A stretch of 5,681 bases of DNA, from assembly GCA_043798435.1 (NCBI GenBank), contig JAZDOR010000217.1:1-5681 (forward strand). The letters run 5' to 3'. How positions within the stretch are numbered: the first letter of the stretch is position 1; every line of letters begins with the position of its first letter. The notes under the pieces were generated by a model. That model worked only from the letters and a program-made list of their open reading frames with translations, searched no databases and had not been told where the DNA came from. The stretch is from JAGUXG01 sp043798435. Lineage in GTDB: Bacteria > UBA9089 > UBA9088 > JAGUXG01. Made by a program: the position numbers and the translations under genes. This document shows, in pieces, positions 1 to 4,933 of the stretch.

Positions 1-73
1 AAAATTAGCAATTATCAATGCAAAATTATCATTGTAAAATGCTAATTGCTAATTTTGCATTTTGCAATGAATT
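1..73. repeat. AT-rich palindromic repeat, copy A
   Basis: This AT-rich element begins with AAAATTAGCAA (1-11), whose exact reverse complement TTGCTAATTTT lies at 46-56, so it can fold back on itself. It ends with TTTGCAATGAATT (61-73). The same start and end words recur in the same order at 188-261, which makes this one of two direct copies. No reading frame or RNA gene is visible. It is a non-coding repeat of unknown origin, and the window may begin inside it. Confidence 0.7.
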
Positions 74-183
74 CTCTCCGTGACCTCTGTGCCTCCGTGG
101 TTTATATTCTTTTCTTGCACTTCAATTGGGTAAATAGTTACTCATATTTTAACTATTCACCACAGAGACTTAGGAGAAATTCA
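68..183. repeat. Inverted-repeat element with CTCTGTG/CCACAGAG arms
   Basis: The left arm (68-101) starts TGAATTCTC and ends CTCCGTGGT. The right arm (159-183) starts ACCACAGAG and ends GAGAAATTCA, so the outer ends are imperfect reverse complements. The left arm holds degenerate repeats of CTCYGTG. Inside lies a perfect 8-bp hairpin, AATAGTTA (133-140) and TAACTATT (150-157), with a 9-nt loop. The element is sandwiched between the two direct AT-rich repeats. From memory, CTCTGTG-type words are common as dispersed intergenic repeats in some bacterial genomes. No coding capacity is seen. Confidence 0.5.
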
Positions 184-187
184 ATGT

Positions 188-261
188 AAAATTAGCAATG
201 TAAAACTATCAATGCAAAATTTTGAAAAGCTAAATGCTAATTTTGCAATTTGCAATGAATT
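188..261. repeat. AT-rich palindromic repeat, copy B
   Basis: This is the second copy of the element at 1-73. It opens with AAAATTAGCAAT (188-199), contains ATCAATGCAAAATT in the middle, then TGCTAATTTTGCA (235-247), and ends TTTGCAATGAATT (249-261). Copies A and B differ by small insertions and deletions, so they are related but not recent identical duplicates. It ends about 25 bases downstream of the maf stop codon. I saw no convincing rho-independent terminator for maf here. Confidence 0.7.
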
Positions 262-284
262 TTACAGCCCTTTCGCAAAATCTG

Positions 285-857
285 CTAAAGATTGAGTAAA
301 GCCTCTCGTATCTCTTCTACTGGAAACCCGACTATGTTCGTAAAGCTACCTTCGTATCTTTCAACAAGGTTTTTGCCCAATCCTTGAATACAGCAAGCCC
401 CAGCTTTACCAATATGCTCTCCTGAATTTATGTAATCTTCTATCATTTTGTCACTCAACTCTTTGAGCAGAACCTTGCTCTTTACTGCAAATTTAATTCT
501 CTTGCTTCCTTTTACTATTGCCACTCCAGTTATGACTGTATGCTCTCTCTTGCTCAATTTTTTCAATATTCTCTTAGCATCGGCGTTGTCTTTTGGCTGT
601 CCAATTATCTCATCATCCAACGATACTATGGTATCAGCACCAATGACTACAGATGAACTTCCTATCTTTTTTCTGGTGATAACATCCCTTGCCTTCTCCT
701 CAGCTATGCGGATAGAGTAGGATTCTGCATCCTCGCCAGGCAGTATCTCCTCAGAAATATTGCTTCCGATGACAGTAAAATCGTTTCGCGGAATGATCTG
801 GGCAAGAAGCTCTTTGCGGCGTGGAGACTTAGAGGCTAAAATTATATTTTTATACAC
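285..857 (-). CDS. maf: Maf-family nucleoside triphosphate pyrophosphatase
   Basis: A cytosolic house-cleaning enzyme that hydrolyses non-canonical or excess nucleoside triphosphates to the monophosphate and pyrophosphate. The 190-aa length is normal for the family. Visible motifs are the N-terminal LASKSPRRKELL (residues 7-18), the lysine of EEKA (Lys55), GADT with the catalytic Asp75, GQPKD (86-90), H-TVITG (106-111), GKAGACCIQG (150-159, Gln158) and GS-TNIVGFP (170-179). GADT, rather than GSDQ, together with Arg13, Lys55 and Gln158 fits the YhdE-like dTTP/UTP branch better than the YceF-like m7GTP branch; this specificity is inferred. The start is GTG at 857. It places LASKSPRR at the expected distance from the N-terminus, and no in-frame ATG lies just upstream. 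No clear Shine-Dalgarno precedes it, so expression may be weak or leaderless. The gene is co-directional with the small membrane-protein gene upstream but separated from it by a hairpin element. Confidence 0.95.
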   Translation of the reverse strand: MYKNIILASKSPRRKELLAQIIPRNDFTVIGSNISEEILPGEDAESYSIRIAEEKARDVITRKKIGSSSVVIGADTIVSLDDEIIGQPKDNADAKRILKKLSKREHTVITGVAIVKGSKRIKFAVKSKVLLKELSDKMIEDYINSGEHIGKAGACCIQGLGKNLVERYEGSFTNIVGFPVEEIREALLNL

Positions 858-869
858 CGTATTAAAATG

Positions 870-1027
870 GAAATTTTGTAACTGTTCAGGTTATACATCA
901 AGAGTGTAAGAAGGGGGATACGGAGATATAGGGGATATGGAGATAGATATTATTATATTATCCCCCTATCTCCTTCCATAATCCCCATATCCCCTTTTCT
1001 TACACTACCTGAACGCTTACGAAATTC
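870..1027. repeat. Long palindromic (hairpin or MITE-like) element
   Basis: A fold-back element of about 158 bp fills the gap between the two minus-strand genes. Paired outer blocks are GTTCAGGT (884-891) with ACCTGAAC (1007-1014), and AGTGTAAGAA (903-912) with TTCTTACACT (997-1006). Similarity extends outward (GAAATTTTGTAA on the left, TTACGAAATTC on the right). It extends inward through G-rich GGGGATAYGGAGATA units at 913-945 and C-rich complements at 961-994. The left arm has 11 extra bases at 892-902. The stem is far longer than a terminator and the small central region has no transposase, so a non-autonomous mobile element or structured repeat is the best description. Confidence 0.75.
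873..901 (-). promoter_or_regulatory. Weak candidate promoter for maf
   Basis: Read on the minus strand, TTGATG (896-901) is followed after 17 bp by CAAAAT (873-878), about 15 bases before the GTG start of maf. Each hexamer matches the sigma70 consensus at only 4 of 6 positions. The -35 lies in an 11-bp stretch present in only one arm of the surrounding palindrome. The call rests on spacing and position only. Confidence 0.25.
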
Positions 1028-1035
1028 TGCGTCTT

Positions 1036-1329
1036 CTATTTATCATTTTCTTTGGCTTCAATTTCTTTGGCTTCAAATAATTTCACCAAATAAATTGAGA
1101 TGAAGACCAATATCAAGGTTATGAAGATGGCATAAGCAAATTTTAACAAAAGATTGTTCGGGCTTAAAGGAAAAAGATACTCTATTAAGGCTTTGATGGC
1201 TTCATTCCAAGCTAAACCAGCTACCACACCAAAAGCTGCCACAATGTATCCGACTGTCTTTTGTTTAACCTCTGTTTTTATCTCTTGTGATTCTTTCTTA
1301 ATTTTTTCAAGTTGATGTTTAATTTTCAT
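1036..1329 (-). CDS. Small two-helix membrane protein, DUF5654-like
   Basis: This 97-aa protein has a charged, Lys/Glu-rich N-terminal helix (residues 1-24, possible coiled coil) and a first hydrophobic segment at about 26-41. That segment contains AAFGVVAGLAWNEAI, the signature I associate with DUF5654. An amphipathic linker follows, then a second membrane segment at about 64-82 and a charged C-terminal tail. There is no signal peptide, and a hairpin in the inner membrane with both termini on one side is likely. Function is unknown. ATG at 1329 is supported by a well-spaced promoter upstream, but the Shine-Dalgarno is poor. The tail carries a perfect in-frame 15-bp tandem duplication. The gene is divergent from gyrA and lies upstream of maf on the same strand; the intervening hairpin argues against tight co-transcription. 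The family call is from motif memory. Confidence 0.75.
   Translation of the reverse strand: MKIKHQLEKIKKESQEIKTEVKQKTVGYIVAAFGVVAGLAWNEAIKALIEYLFPLSPNNLLLKFAYAIFITLILVFISIYLVKLFEAKEIEAKENDK
1047..1076. repeat. Perfect 15-bp tandem duplication in the DUF5654-like gene
   Basis: TTTCTTTGGCTTCAA occurs twice head to tail (1047-1061 and 1062-1076). On the coding strand it duplicates five codons without shifting the frame, giving EAKE-I-EAKE-N near the C-terminus. Confidence 0.9.
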
Positions 1330-1359
1330 ATAAATTGCTCATTCTTTTACTACCCCACA

Positions 1360-1388
1360 AGTATATTATTTTATCTTAAAAGTATCAA
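1360..1388 (-). promoter_or_regulatory. Promoter of the DUF5654-like gene
   Basis: On the minus strand, TTGATA (1383-1388) and TATACT (1360-1365) are separated by exactly 17 bp. Each matches the sigma70 consensus at 5 of 6 positions. The -10 lies about 30 bases upstream of the ATG at 1329, leaving a short leader. The two divergent promoters share the 228-bp region between this gene and gyrA. Confidence 0.6.
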
Positions 1389-1488
1389 CAGATTTCCTGA
1401 AAGATTGAAGAGGTGGAAACCTGTTCTGAGTGTCACCAAAAATAGCCATACCCTTTTCATTTGACTGCATCACACCTTCAGCTAAGTA

Positions 1489-1517
1489 TTGACATTAGGC
1501 ACACGCTGTGCTATAAT
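1489..1517 (+). promoter_or_regulatory. Consensus sigma70 promoter of gyrA
   Basis: The -35 is TTGACA (1489-1494) and the -10 is TATAAT (1512-1517), both perfect matches, with the optimal 17-bp spacer. TG at 1509-1510 adds an extended -10. The predicted transcript start is near 1524, giving a leader of about 34 bases. The spacer contains a palindrome listed separately. Confidence 0.88.
1499..1511. promoter_or_regulatory. Palindromic candidate operator in the gyrA promoter spacer
   Basis: GCACA-CGC-TGTGC is a perfect 5-bp inverted repeat with a 3-bp centre. It lies wholly between the -35 and -10 and covers the extended -10 TG. A protein bound here would block RNA polymerase. Alternatively, because gyrase promoters are often supercoiling-sensitive, the symmetry could affect local DNA structure. 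No regulator is identified in the window. Confidence 0.4.
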
Positions 1518-1546
1518 TTGAGGTTCATTTATGGTTAAAAATTTAT

Positions 1547-1554
1547 AAGGAGAT
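1547..1554 (+). promoter_or_regulatory. Ribosome binding site of gyrA
   Basis: AAGGAGAT lies 1547-1554, with the AAGGAG core ending five bases before the ATG at 1558. It is a strong Shine-Dalgarno that fixes the gyrA start. Confidence 0.9.
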
Positions 1555-1557
1555 ATT

Positions 1558-4002
1558 ATGTCAGAAACAGTTATTCCAGAAGAAGAACCAGAAGAAGAAA
1601 AGGTAATCACGGTTTTTATTGAGGAGGAGATGAAGACCTCCTATCTTGCCTATGCTATGTCTGTCATTGTAGGCAGGGCATTGCCTGATGTCAGGGATGG
1701 CTTAAAGCCTGTCCATAGAAGAATCCTCTATGCCATGTCTGAACTGGGGCTTGCCTCCAATAAGCCGCACAAAAAGTCAGCCAGGGCTGTGGGTGAGGTT
1801 CTTGGAAAATACCATCCACACGGAGATATTGCCGTCTATGACGCTATGGTCAGAATGGCACAGGACTTTTCCTCCCGGTATCCCTTAGTTAATGGTCAGG
1901 GAAACTTTGGCTCAATAGATGGCGACCCACCTGCGGCTATGCGTTATACAGAGGTAAGGCTATCTGCAATCGCTGAGCTTCTTCTTGCTGATATTGAGGC
2001 AGAGACAGTTGACTGGACACTAAACTTTGATGCCAGCCTGAAGGAGCCGACTGTCCTGCCAGCACTCCCTCCAAACCTTTTGATAAATGGCTCATCTGGA
2101 ATAGCTGTAGGCATGGCCACAAATATCCCGCCGCATAACTTGAAAGAGGTAGTAGGGGCAATTATTGCCCTGATTGATAATCCAGGCCTTACATTAGAAG
2201 AGCTCTTAGAGATACTCCCTGGGCCAGATTTTCCTACAGGTGCCTATATTTTTGGAGGGGATGGAATAAGAGATGCGTATAGAACAGGAAGGGGGACTCT
2301 AACCTTGAGGGCAAAGGCAGCGATAGAAGAACCAGAACACGGCAAAGACAAAATTATTATCACCGAGATTCCATATTATGTGAATAAAACAAATCTTATC
2401 ACTAAAATAGTTGAGGTGGCAAAGGAGAGGGAATTGGGACTTGCAGAGGTAAGGGATGAGTCAGACAGGGAGGGAATGAGGATTGTGCTTGAGGTAAAAA
2501 GGGATGAGAACCCTCAGGTCATCTTAAACCAGCTTTATAAGCACACCCAGCTTCAGACAGCCTTTGGCATAATCAACTTAGCTTTGGTCAATGGGATGCC
2601 AAAGGTTCTCACCATTTTTGAGATGATAAACCTCTACATTGAGCATCGGGTTGAGATCATCACCAAAAGAAGCAAGTATCAATTAAGGATTGCTGAGGAG
2701 AGGGCACATATCTTAGAGGGCTTAAAGATTGCCCTGGCTCATATAGACGAGGTTATCCAAACAATTCGCAGTTCAAAGGATACGCAGGAGGCAAAGAATC
2801 AATTAGTGGCTAAATTCAGCCTTTCTGCCAGGCAGGCTCAGGCAATTTTAGAGATGCAGCTTGGAAACCTCACCAGGCTTTCCGCAAAGAAGCTGGATGA
2901 TGAATACCTTGAGCTTATCAAAAAGATCTCCTACCTGAAATCCATATTAGCCTCAAGGCAGAAGATATTGGAGATAATCAAGACAGAGCTAAGAGAGCTT
3001 GCTGAAAAATTTGGGGATGAAAGAAGGACAAAGATAATTGCCCAAAAAGAGGATTTCAGGGTAGAAGACTTCATAGAAGAGGAGGATGTGGTCATCACTA
3101 TTTCTCACTCAGGATATATCAAGAGAATTCCTATCAGCATTTACAAGAAACAGAAGAGGGGTGGCGTGGGTGTTACGGGTGCAGAATTGAAGGAGGAGGA
3201 CTTTATCAAAAACCTATACATCGCCTCAACCCATGACTTTCTTCTATTCTTCACAAGCCAGGGCAGGCTCTATTGGCTCAAGGTGCATCAGATTCCAGAA
3301 GGAGGAAGGCTCTCCAAGGGAAAGGCTATGGTCAATGTCCTCAATATCCAGCCAGGGGAGGTGATTGCCTCAACCATTCCTGTCAGAGAGTTTGATGAGA
3401 GATTTATTATTATGGCTACAGAGAGAGGGATAATCAAGAAGACACAATTAAACCTATTCAAAAATCTGAGGGCAAAGGGAATCATTGCTATGGGGATTAG
3501 AGAGGGTGACAGGCTGCTAAAGGCTGAGCTGACCTCAGGTAGTGATGAAGTCATCCTGGCAACTGACGCAGGTAAAGCACTCAGATTTTTCGAGAAGGAT
3601 TTGCGACCTATTGGAAGGGTTGGTTCTGGTGTGATTGGAATTAGATTTGGAAAACAGAATAGATTGGTAGGTATGGAGGTGATGAGAGAGGGCAGGAGCT
3701 TGCTTTCTATCACCGAAAATGGCTTTGGAAAGAGGACAGATGTCAGCCTCTACAGACTACAGAAAAGGGGAGGAAAGGGCGTCTTAGATATAAAGACAGA
3801 TACAAGAAATGGGGCTGTGGTCTCTATCCTTGAGGTGAAAGAAGATGAGGATGTGGTGGTCATTACCTCCTCTGGAATGATAATAAGAATGCCTGTCTCA
3901 GGGATTCGGATGATAAGGAGAAACACAAAGGGCGTCTCCATAGTCAGACTGAGAAAAGGGGATAAGGTTGTTGCCTGCGCCCCTATTGTCAAGGAGGATT
4001 AG
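1558..4002 (+). CDS. gyrA: DNA gyrase subunit A
   Basis: GyrA is the DNA-cleaving and wrapping subunit of the type IIA topoisomerase that introduces negative supercoils with GyrB. The 814-aa length is typical (E. coli 875, B. subtilis about 821). After an acidic N-terminal tail (residues 1-15), the winged-helix region contains RDGLKPVHRR (46-55), the quinolone region HPHGDIAVYD (86-95) and the catalytic tyrosine Tyr130 in AAMRYTE. NGSSGIAVGMATNIPPHNL (177-195) carries the DNA-bending isoleucine (Ile182). A tower and coiled-coil region follows, then from about residue 500 the beta-pinwheel C-terminal domain. The GyrA box in its first blade is QKRGGVG (532-538), and a similar QKRGGKG lies in the last blade (735-741). 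The box supports gyrA over parC. Ile91 replaces the usual Ser/Thr (E. coli Ser83), while Asp95 (E. coli Asp87) is kept. Strong promoter and ribosome binding site precede it; gyrB is not in the window. Arginine codons are almost all AGA/AGG. Confidence 0.98.
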   Translation: MSETVIPEEEPEEEKVITVFIEEEMKTSYLAYAMSVIVGRALPDVRDGLKPVHRRILYAMSELGLASNKPHKKSARAVGEVLGKYHPHGDIAVYDAMVRMAQDFSSRYPLVNGQGNFGSIDGDPPAAMRYTEVRLSAIAELLLADIEAETVDWTLNFDASLKEPTVLPALPPNLLINGSSGIAVGMATNIPPHNLKEVVGAIIALIDNPGLTLEELLEILPGPDFPTGAYIFGGDGIRDAYRTGRGTLTLRAKAAIEEPEHGKDKIIITEIPYYVNKTNLITKIVEVAKERELGLAEVRDESDREGMRIVLEVKRDENPQVILNQLYKHTQLQTAFGIINLALVNGMPKVLTIFEMINLYIEHRVEIITKRSKYQLRIAEERAHILEGLKIALAHIDEVIQTIRSSKDTQEAKNQLVAKFSLSARQAQAILEMQLGNLTRLSAKKLDDEYLELIKKISYLKSILASRQKILEIIKTELRELAEKFGDERRTKIIAQKEDFRVEDFIEEEDVVITISHSGYIKRIPISIYKKQKRGGVGVTGAELKEEDFIKNLYIASTHDFLLFFTSQGRLYWLKVHQIPEGGRLSKGKAMVNVLNIQPGEVIASTIPVREFDERFIIMATERGIIKKTQLNLFKNLRAKGIIAMGIREGDRLLKAELTSGSDEVILATDAGKALRFFEKDLRPIGRVGSGVIGIRFGKQNRLVGMEVMREGRSLLSITENGFGKRTDVSLYRLQKRGGKGVLDIKTDTRNGAVVSILEVKEDEDVVVITSSGMIIRMPVSGIRMIRRNTKGVSIVRLRKGDKVVACAPIVKED

Positions 4003-4012
4003 GGGAAGTTCT

Positions 4013-4105
4013 AGGTTCAAGAGGTTCTATGTTCTATGTTTAAAGTAATTGATTCTTCACTTCCTATTTCCCATTTCCCTATTCCCATTTATCCCTTATG
4101 AACCT
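4013..4105. repeat. Intergenic repeat patch after gyrA
   Basis: AGGTTCA (4013-4019) and TGAACCT (4099-4105) form an outer inverted repeat. Inside are a GTTCTAT duplication at about 4024-4037 and a pyrimidine-rich run (4063-4098) built from CCTATTTCCC-like units. That run is the reverse complement of the GGGAAATA-type repeat at 4760-4813. No compact terminator hairpin followed by a T-run was found directly after gyrA. Confidence 0.55.
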
Positions 4106-4122
4106 GTCACCTTTTTTCCATA

Positions 4123-4371
4123 ATGAAGTTTAACCCACTGTTTGTTATTCTCAAAAGTATTGGCCTATTGCTTGGAGGGCGGGCACAATTTCTCAAAGAC
4201 CGCATTGGTAAGACAATTATCAGGGAAGACGGTCAGAAATTCACCGTCTTCAGAGAGGTCGTCATGAAACCTAAAGCGAACCAGTCTGAAGAAACGGGAA
4301 GAAAGAAACGGGAAGAAAGTAAAGGGAAGAAAGTAAACAGTTTACGCAAACCCTTTAATATCAAGGGATAA
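4123..4371 (+). CDS. Hypothetical protein, probably a truncated gene remnant
   Basis: The 82-aa frame has two parts. Residues 1-60 look like real protein: a short hydrophobic start (about 7-18), then GGRAQFLKDRIGKTI and REDGQKFTVFREVV. From memory this resembles the N-terminus of an uncharacterised family of roughly 140-aa proteins in which this segment continues through KPG and a longer conserved C-terminal half. Here the similarity would stop near residue 55-60. The rest is low-complexity Lys/Arg/Glu sequence encoded by a 14-bp tandem repeat, not a plausible fold. No Shine-Dalgarno precedes the ATG, and no promoter is evident. I read it as the 5' piece of a broken gene that runs into repeat DNA. 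Whether it is expressed is doubtful, and the family assignment is weak. Confidence 0.45.
   Translation: MKFNPLFVILKSIGLLLGGRAQFLKDRIGKTIIREDGQKFTVFREVVMKPKANQSEETGRKKREESKGKKVNSLRKPFNIKG
4291..4338. repeat. 14-bp tandem repeat, about 3.4 units
   Basis: GAAACGGGAAGAAA occurs at 4291-4304 and again, identical, at 4305-4318. GTAAAGGGAAGAAA (4319-4332) is a third, slightly changed unit, followed by the partial unit GTAAAC. The period is not a multiple of three, so the encoded peptide is not repetitive in frame, as expected for non-coding repeat growth. Confidence 0.85.
4333..4345. repeat. Small perfect palindrome
   Basis: GTAAAC-A-GTTTAC is a perfect 6-bp inverted repeat around one central base, immediately after the tandem repeat. 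Its role is unknown. Confidence 0.5.
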
Positions 4372-4403
4372 CAAGTAAAATGTTTTCTTTTAGAGACATA
4401 TTA

Positions 4404-4437
4404 GCCTAACCAGCCGCGAAAAGGGGAGAAAAGGGGA
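4404..4437 (+). other. Possible half attC remnant abutting a G-rich repeat
   Basis: GCCTAAC (4404-4410) fits the attC R'' consensus RYYYAAC, and the following CAGCCGCG is attC-like. No matching GTTRRRY box occurs before the next gene. Instead the sequence changes to a perfect 10-bp tandem duplication, GAAAAGGGGA (4418-4427 and 4428-4437), then CGCAACCC. A short heptamer match can arise by chance, so this is tentative. Confidence 0.25.
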
Positions 4438-4470
4438 CGCAACCCTTTAGCTCCATTACAAATAGAGAAG

Positions 4471-4475
4471 GGAGG
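4471..4475 (+). promoter_or_regulatory. Ribosome binding site of the 91-aa orphan ORF
   Basis: GGAGG lies eight bases before the ATG at 4484. Together with coding-like composition, it supports this as a real, translated gene. Confidence 0.7.
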
Positions 4476-4483
4476 AAACATAT

Positions 4484-4759
4484 ATGCCACAATACATTGA
4501 ACAAAAAGTCATGGAAGCCATCGAGGAATTGATTGGCGAAGACACATCGGACAACCGCAAGCGGCTTACCTTTGCGGTGCTGAAGGCTAGAATAGGGGCT
4601 ATACCTAAAAATCGGGAAATCATGAGCCAAGAAACGCTTCGTTATTTGTCCGATCTGAAATCGGAGCCTGATTTTTATACACTACGTGAAGCTTTTCTGA
4701 GATACATATCGTCATCTCTGCGAGACGCTGGTATTCGAGACGCTCGAATGAGAGAATAA
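4484..4759 (+). CDS. Hypothetical 91-aa protein, unrecognised
   Basis: I do not recognise this protein. It is charged, soluble and probably all-helical, with an acidic N-terminal half (EAIEELIGED) and a basic, arginine-rich C-terminus (SLRDAGIRDARMRE). It has no membrane segment, signal peptide or metal-binding motif. A good Shine-Dalgarno fixes the start. Eight of its eleven arginines are CGN codons, the reverse of gyrA, which suggests recent acquisition. It is followed on the same strand by a repeat and then an attC-like site, the order expected of an integron gene cassette. Cassettes often carry small orphan proteins, so the context is informative although the function is not. The repeat DNA on both sides also allows carriage by repeat-mediated rearrangement. 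Confidence 0.7.
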   Translation: MPQYIEQKVMEAIEELIGEDTSDNRKRLTFAVLKARIGAIPKNREIMSQETLRYLSDLKSEPDFYTLREAFLRYISSSLRDAGIRDARMRE

Positions 4760-4826
4760 ATAGGAAAATAGGAAATAGAATAGGAAATAGGGAAATAGGG
4801 AAGGAAATAGGGGACAGTTACCTATT
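4760..4826. repeat. GGGAAATA-type repeat ending in a REP-like hairpin
   Basis: Starting at the stop codon of the 91-aa ORF there are about seven degenerate units of (A)TAGGAAA/GGGAAATA. The array ends in AATAGG (4806-4811) and CCTATT (4821-4826), a perfect stem enclosing GGACAGTTA. From memory, the GGGGACAGTTACC word resembles REP-type palindromes associated with IS200-like REP transposases; no transposase is present here. The reverse-oriented relative lies at 4063-4098. Confidence 0.6.
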
Positions 4827-4830
4827 AAAT

Positions 4831-4887
4831 GCTTAACCAATCGCTGGAGTTGACTTGCTTCGCTCGCCGCTCAATTTATCGTTAAGT
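4831..4887 (+). other. Integron attC-like recombination site
   Basis: The outer boxes match both attC consensus heptamers exactly: R'' GCTTAAC (RYYYAAC, 4831-4837) and R' GTTAAGT (GTTRRRY, 4881-4887). They are complementary over CTTAAC/GTTAAG. The total of 57 bp is at the small end of the known attC range. Inside, TTGA (4850-4853) pairs with TCAA (4871-4874) as L''/L' core boxes, with extra unpaired bases on the left side, as in attC sites. The orientation agrees with a plus-strand cassette ORF upstream. Cleavage would fall between G4881 and T4882, so the TA module would begin at 4882. No integrase gene or attI is in view. Confidence 0.6.
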
Positions 4888-4920
4888 TTTCAAATTATTG
4901 TGTAGGCATAACTTTAATAT

Positions 4921-4927
4921 GAGGAGG
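4921..4927 (+). promoter_or_regulatory. Ribosome binding site of the antitoxin
   Basis: GAGGAGG ends six bases before ATG 4934. This selects 4934 over the upstream in-frame TTG at 4898, which has no ribosome binding site and adds twelve residues unlike the family. Confidence 0.85.
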
Positions 4928-4933
4928 CAAATC

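Noticed and set aside
1..261. CRISPR array from the repeated AT-rich words
   Set aside because: Repeat units are unequal and themselves palindromic, with only two copies and no regular spacers.
448..720. Plus-strand ORF of 90 aa antisense to maf
   Set aside because: It lies wholly inside maf, which has every family motif on the other strand. Its own translation is low-complexity hydrophobic with no ribosome binding site.
3288..3713. Minus-strand ORF of 141 aa within gyrA (also 1937-2161 and 3750-3992)
   Set aside because: These are antisense to conserved gyrA sequence and resemble no family; they are shadows of the gyrA codon pattern.
1558..4002. parC (topoisomerase IV subunit A) instead of gyrA
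   Set aside because: The first pinwheel blade has a GyrA box (QKRGGVG), and blade sequences such as KEEDFI and STHDFLLFF match GyrA.
4003..4060. Rho-independent terminator after gyrA
   Set aside because: No compact GC-rich stem followed by a T-run was found; only the widely spaced AGGTTCA/TGAACCT pair is present.
4406..4630. Minus-strand ORF antisense to the 91-aa gene
   Set aside because: The plus-strand gene has a good ribosome binding site and coding composition. The antisense frame runs into repeat DNA.
4850..4878. Promoter TTGACT inside the attC-like site driving the TA pair
   Set aside because: No acceptable -10 lies 16-18 bp downstream (AATTTA is a poor match), so it is not supported.
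4898..4933. Longer antitoxin using TTG at 4898
   Set aside because: There is no ribosome binding site before it, and the GAGGAGG at 4921-4927 points to ATG 4934, where family similarity begins.
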